A stretch of DNA of 64,000 nucleotides from assembly GCF_039596395.1 (NCBI RefSeq), contig NZ_JBCNJT010000002.1:496001-560000 (forward strand), given 5' to 3'. The translations under genes and the position numbers were made by a program. This DNA is from Fluviicola sp. GTDB lineage: Bacteria; Bacteroidota; Bacteroidia; Flavobacteriales_D; Crocinitomicaceae. The stretch's first letter is position 1; every line of letters starts with the position of its first letter. The notes under the pieces were generated by a model. The model worked only from the letters and a program-made list of their open reading frames with translations. It searched no databases and was not told the DNA's origin. Below are positions 60,663 to 64,000 of this stretch, one piece after another.

Positions 60663-61349
60663 CTAACAGAATTTCAAAATTGATTCGAAGAAACGTTTTC
60701 CGTCCTCATTTGCCAAAGCTCCGTCTGCGGCTCTTTCAGGGTGAGGCATCATACCAAATACATTTCTTCCCGGGTTACAAATTCCGGCGATGTTATGTAA
60801 AGACCCGTTCGGGTTACTTGTTTCGGAAACCTGTGCTTCTTCGTTCACATAGTGGAACAAGACCTGGTCGTTGTCCAAAATAGATTTCATCGTGTCTTCC
60901 GGTGCATAAAATCTTCCTTCACCGTGTGCAATCGGAATTTTGTATGCTTTGGCAGCATCCAATCCTTTTGTGATAGCACTGTTTGAAGTTGCAGGTTTCA
61001 AATACACGTTTTTACAAATGAATTTCTGATTGTTGTTATGCAATAAAGCTCCCTGCAACAAACCACTTTCCGTTAAAATCTGGAAACCGTTGCAAATACC
61101 CATTACGTAACCGCCTTTGTCGGCGTGGTTCATAATTTCGCCCATTATCGGAGAAAGTTTTGCAATTGCTCCTGAGCGTAAATAATCCCCGTAAGAGAAT
61201 CCACCCGGAAGAACTACAAAATCCACCCCTTTCAGGTTGGTATCTTTATGCCATAAACGTTCTACTTGTTGGCCCATGATCGTTTCAAGTACATATACCA
61301 TGTCTTCATCACAATTGGAACCGGGAAAGGTAACAACACCAAATTTCAT
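60663..61349 (-). CDS. purQ: Phosphoribosylformylglycinamidine synthase subunit PurQ
   Basis: A class I glutamine amidotransferase of 228 residues that feeds ammonia to the FGAM synthase PurL. The nucleophile is C86 in VMGICNGFQIL; the catalytic His and Glu are in MMPHPERAADG near the end. The ATG at 61349 (MKFGVVTFPGSNCDED) is the family start; a 19-codon in-frame extension would overlap the promoter at 61394-61401. A stand-alone PurQ implies the three-part PurS-PurQ-PurL enzyme, with partners outside this window. Confidence 0.95.
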   Translation of the reverse strand: MKFGVVTFPGSNCDEDMVYVLETIMGQQVERLWHKDTNLKGVDFVVLPGGFSYGDYLRSGAIAKLSPIMGEIMNHADKGGYVMGICNGFQILTESGLLQGALLHNNNQKFICKNVYLKPATSNSAITKGLDAAKAYKIPIAHGEGRFYAPEDTMKSILDNDQVLFHYVNEEAQVSETSNPNGSLHNIAGICNPGRNVFGMMPHPERAADGALANEDGKRFFESILKFC

Positions 61350-61393
61350 TGATCTATTTTTGCGACGGAAGCCCGTCAATTCATGAATGGCAA

Positions 61394-61401
61394 CAAAGTT
61401 A
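61394..61401 (-). promoter_or_regulatory. -7 element of purQ-purD promoter
   Basis: TAACTTTG on the minus strand, full TAnnTTTG match, 44 bp before the purQ ATG. A TTG lies 15 nt upstream, closer than usual. It is the same octamer as the purN -7 box. Confidence 0.5.
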
Positions 61402-61411
61402 GTCAATCTAC

Positions 61412-62386
61412 TTAGACAACCATGTATGAAATGAGGAAAAATTTAGCAACAGCTATAATTAAGGTGAGGTAAAAAAAGATGCTTGCCACACGCTGCCAGA
61501 TGCGGTGAATAAAGGCAAACGTAAAGAAGAAGCTCAAGGGAATAAAGAGCATACTGATCCATTCCGACTGTTGATAAATAATGATTTCTGCTACTCCCAA
61601 AAGCAATGTTCCCACCAGAATCCATATCAAAGCGCGGTTCAGTTTCTTAAATCGGATATTACTCACGCGCACCCGGATCTGGATACCGATGATACTCAAC
61701 AGGAACAGGATTACAATGGTTGCAGAAGTTCCGTAAAAGAACACTTCTTCGTATTTAATGAGCGAAGAGTGGCGTAAGATCCGTGTGGAAATCGTATGTC
61801 CGGAAAACCACCACCAGGTCAATCCGTTTGCGATCGGGATCAAAAAGCCGATGATCATTAAGAGCCATTGCCGGAAGCTGAATGGGTGTAATGCCCATGC
61901 CGAAAACCAAAACGGAATGATCAATGCTGCACTCGGTGTAAGGAATGAAGCCGATAACCCGATAAAAAAAGCTGCATTGAATGAAGATGTGAGATTCGAT
62001 TCATGTGTTTTCAGCTGGAACAATAAGCGCAAGGCCTGCAGCAGGAACAAATGACAGATCAACACCGCGTCTACCTGGTAAAAAGAATGCGAAAAGCTCA
62101 TCAGGACCACATAAAATAAGGAAGGCCCGTAATTGTTCTTGTCCAAAAATTCGTGCTGGTTAAACAGGTAGTTTAGCTGGATCGCATTGGCAATGACAAT
62201 AACAGAAGCAATGATCGAAGTCCACCAGGAACCCAAAAAGTTTGCCTTTCCCCAAAGTCCCAAATCGACTACATCCAGCAAAGCATGAAAGTGATAATGC
62301 GCATTGAGTAATTGAAATCCGGCAACAATCGGAATCAATAGTAATAACACCAAAGGACGGTTACTCAAAAAGGGACGCAATATCAT
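61412..62386 (-). CDS. DUF6427 family integral membrane protein
   Basis: A 324-residue protein with about nine or ten membrane segments and little else. It starts MILRPFLSNRPLVLLLLIPIV; LDKNNYGPSLFYVVLMSFSHSF and the W-rich ISTRILRHSS loop fit DUF6427, a Flavobacteriia family of unknown function that is often found close to purD. Here it lies just upstream of purQ-purD, and downstream of sprA and a GNAT gene, with a 28-bp gap to the latter. Confidence 0.78.
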   Translation of the reverse strand: MILRPFLSNRPLVLLLLIPIVAGFQLLNAHYHFHALLDVVDLGLWGKANFLGSWWTSIIASVIVIANAIQLNYLFNQHEFLDKNNYGPSLFYVVLMSFSHSFYQVDAVLICHLFLLQALRLLFQLKTHESNLTSSFNAAFFIGLSASFLTPSAALIIPFWFSAWALHPFSFRQWLLMIIGFLIPIANGLTWWWFSGHTISTRILRHSSLIKYEEVFFYGTSATIVILFLLSIIGIQIRVRVSNIRFKKLNRALIWILVGTLLLGVAEIIIYQQSEWISMLFIPLSFFFTFAFIHRIWQRVASIFFYLTLIIAVAKFFLISYMVV

Positions 62387-62414
62387 ACTGCGAATTTAAT
62401 CGGAAAATTTAGAA

Positions 62415-62858
62415 TCAGAAAAACAAACGGCCATTCACCCATTCCGGGTCCAAAAGTGCCTGGTGCTTTTTGTAGAATTCAATAGCAGGCTCATTCCAAT
62501 CCAGGACCTGCCAGTCCATCCGTTTCACACCCCACTTTTTAGCGGTTTCAACCACTTCCGTAAATAAACGCGATCCGATTCCTCCACGGCGGAATTCCGG
62601 CTGAATGTAAAAGTCTTCCAGGTAAAGACACCGGCCCTTCCAGGTGGAATAAGATTGGTAATAGAGCGCAAAACCAACAACTTCCTGTGCATCATTTTCG
62701 ACTACGAATGCTTCGCAAACAGCATCCACAAACAGATCGACTCTCAGTTTTTCAACCGTATTCGTGACTTCGTCCGGAGCTCTTTCATACAAAGCCAACT
62801 CGGAAATCAATCCGTGGATCGCACCTTCATCACCCAATCTTGCCGGACGGATAATCAT
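62415..62858 (-). CDS. GNAT family N-acetyltransferase
   Basis: A 147-residue protein with the GNAT fold. FYIQPEFRRGGIGSRLFTEV (about 86-105) is the acetyl-CoA-binding loop (R-x-x-G-x-G), and VKRMDWQVLDWNEPAIEFYKK is motif B. It resembles the diamine/spermidine-type acetyltransferases (start MIIRPARLGDEGAIHGLI, LALYERAPDEV), but the substrate cannot be fixed from sequence. It lies 1 bp after the sprA stop, so it is translated with it. Confidence 0.88.
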   Translation of the reverse strand: MIIRPARLGDEGAIHGLISELALYERAPDEVTNTVEKLRVDLFVDAVCEAFVVENDAQEVVGFALYYQSYSTWKGRCLYLEDFYIQPEFRRGGIGSRLFTEVVETAKKWGVKRMDWQVLDWNEPAIEFYKKHQALLDPEWVNGRLFF

Positions 62859-62859
62859 C

Positions 62860-64000
62860 TTACAATCCTCCCAGGTTAAAGCGGAATCGGATTCCTGTAC
62901 TCATGTTCCCTGTCGGGTAAGACGTAGCGATCTTCGGATTGGTAATTACCTGGTCGTAATAGTACTGAACCATCAGGTTCGCACCGATGTTGTAATCAAT
63001 CGACGATTTGATCGAAATTACTTTCTGACCGGCAGTTGCCTGTTCTGTCGATTCAACTACCTTACGGATCACTGTCAGGTTATCACGGAATGTAAAGTCG
63101 AAACGGATATTCAACGGGTTCTCCGGTTTGTTCTTACCGATTTTGAATGGCAATCTCACTTTCGGGAATTTGTATCCCGCCCCTACCACGATCTCATTTC
63201 CTAATACTTCAGTTACCTGGTTATTATTCAATGAAAGCGTTGCCGAGCGGTCTTTCTTGATCTCGAATTTCGTGATCAATCCCTGGCTTCCTGCTTTTTT
63301 GCTGTTCAGGTTCCAGGTTGCATCAAATCCGATCAACGGAGAGAAACGCTCTGAAATAGTAACCGTCTGGATATTTCTATCGGAAATGAAGTTACCGTTC
63401 AGGTCGCGGGCTGTTGCAGAACCATTGGCATCGAATACTGCATTCAGGTTTGATTGCACCTGGCCCAATGTTACGGTAGATGAATAAGCATGACGGATCA
63501 CAAAGTTCTTAGTCAGCTTTTTCATGCGCTCGAATTTCGCCAATCCATTGTAGTTTACCGTCCAGTTTGGCAACGGAGTGGAATTAAACGGATTCACGGA
63601 ACGCTTGTTCAATTTTCCATTCGTGTAAGAAGACAAGAATGCTCCGATCACTACTTCCTGCTGGGAGATTCCGTACCCATCGCGGTATCCGCCTGTGCCT
63701 CCGCTGGAATTGCTGTTCGCATCTCCAAGGATATCGGACACCCGCTGCGTGGTTTCTCTCATTTGCTTGAAGTTACCGGACTCATAACCGGCCGACAGTT
63801 TTTCAAACGCACTTCCGATCGAGATCGTAGAGTAAGAAAGTGTCGCTGTCTGGAAGCGGCTTTGTGATTCAAATTGACCCGTTGCATCATTGTATCGGAA
63901 GAAGTCGTTCGTATTTTCCGACATCGTTCTGTTCAGCGATAAATCAATCGTTAAATCTTTCATCGGTTCAAGCGTAGCACGCGCAGTAAACATCTCATTA
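62860..64000 (-). CDS. sprA: Cell surface protein SprA, T9SS translocon (C-terminal part)
   Basis: About 380 residues of the C-terminal end; the frame is still open at base 64000, so the rest lies to the right. The sequence is a series of beta strands of a very large outer-membrane barrel. The conserved segment SVNPFNSTPLPNWTVNYNGLAKFERMKKL, followed by VIRHAYSSTVTLGQV, is characteristic of SprA/Sov. The end (STGIRFRFNLGGL) is a barrel terminus. SprA (about 2,400 residues in Flavobacterium johnsoniae) is the main T9SS translocon in the outer membrane. It would serve the sorting-domain proteins seen elsewhere in this window. Confidence 0.88.
   Translation of the reverse strand, partial: NEMFTARATLEPMKDLTIDLSLNRTMSENTNDFFRYNDATGQFESQSRFQTATLSYSTISIGSAFEKLSAGYESGNFKQMRETTQRVSDILGDANSNSSGGTGGYRDGYGISQQEVVIGAFLSSYTNGKLNKRSVNPFNSTPLPNWTVNYNGLAKFERMKKLTKNFVIRHAYSSTVTLGQVQSNLNAVFDANGSATARDLNGNFISDRNIQTVTISERFSPLIGFDATWNLNSKKAGSQGLITKFEIKKDRSATLSLNNNQVTEVLGNEIVVGAGYKFPKVRLPFKIGKNKPENPLNIRFDFTFRDNLTVIRKVVESTEQATAGQKVISIKSSIDYNIGANLMVQYYYDQVITNPKIATSYPTGNMSTGIRFRFNLGGL

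Noticed and set aside
61350-61406. Longer N-terminus for PurQ (MTNFVAIHELTGFRRKNRS)
   Set aside because: The extension overlaps the TAACTTTG promoter element, and PurQ proteins start at MKFGVV-like sequence.
1-64000. tRNA, rRNA, tmRNA or insertion sequences
   Set aside because: Reading both strands showed no tRNA-like T-loop/acceptor pairs, no rRNA and no transposase-like frame. Small structured RNAs could still be missed without a covariance search.

Overview
The window looks like a contiguous chromosomal piece of a Bacteroidota bacterium, most likely Flavobacteriales and close to Fluviicola / Crocinitomicaceae. This is judged from protein content only, and the genus is inference. Supporting signs are type IX secretion (T9SS) parts and substrates (SprA C-terminus, a PorP/SprF protein, type A and type B C-terminal sorting domains), Bacteroidota-specific families (DUF6089, IPExxxVDY, DUF2490, DUF6427, LETM1-like), promoters of the TTG-N(18-22)-TAnnTTTG kind, and no Shine-Dalgarno pattern. 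No rRNA, tRNA, CRISPR array or intact insertion sequence was seen.

Layout. 1-4.75 kb: an aerobic respiration operon (+) with the end of ctaB, two cytochrome oxidase subunit III genes, subunit IV, two SCO-type proteins and a DUF420 protein. 5-13.5 kb: asd with a DUF6089 protein, a DEAD-box helicase, a small secreted protein, a large lamin-tail surface protein, and pyruvate kinase with an IPExxxVDY protein. 13.6-20.5 kb is an accessory block on the minus strand: a membrane lipoprotein, three tandem copies of one lipoprotein (the first frameshifted), a secreted alpha/beta hydrolase with a T9SS tail broken by a one-base frameshift, and a tail-fibre-like coiled-coil protein. 20.5-29.4 kb: acpP-fabF-rnc, purN, marC, mreB, a secreted protein and purH.

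29.4-35.3 kb: a 441 bp gene-less stretch with hairpins, then a PorP/SprF gene behind a 1027-residue CotH-kinase / thrombospondin-3 protein with a type B sorting domain, then a lipoprotein and a DUF2490 protein. 35.4-40 kb: mreC-mreD-mrdA-rodA, separated from mreB by about 14 kb. 40-49 kb: envelope polysaccharide functions (galE, flippase, FkbM methyltransferase, GT4 glycosyltransferase, GH114-like lipoprotein, acyltransferase) and a frameshifted NYN-domain gene. 49-52 kb: a LETM1-like protein, a 1-Cys peroxiredoxin and a DUF4395 membrane protein. 52-57 kb: rimP-nusA-infB behind a leader with an attenuator-like hairpin. 57-64 kb: an epimerase-like enzyme, a CNNM/CorC protein, purD, purQ, a DUF6427 protein, a GNAT protein and the end of sprA.

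Most of the window is ordinary housekeeping. The points most worth checking are the rimP leader hairpin, predicted leaderless transcripts (purN, mreC, possibly galE), three single-base frameshifts that all fall in accessory genes, the type B substrate with its own PorP/SprF partner, and an envelope polysaccharide gene set that loosely recalls Pel-type biosynthesis.
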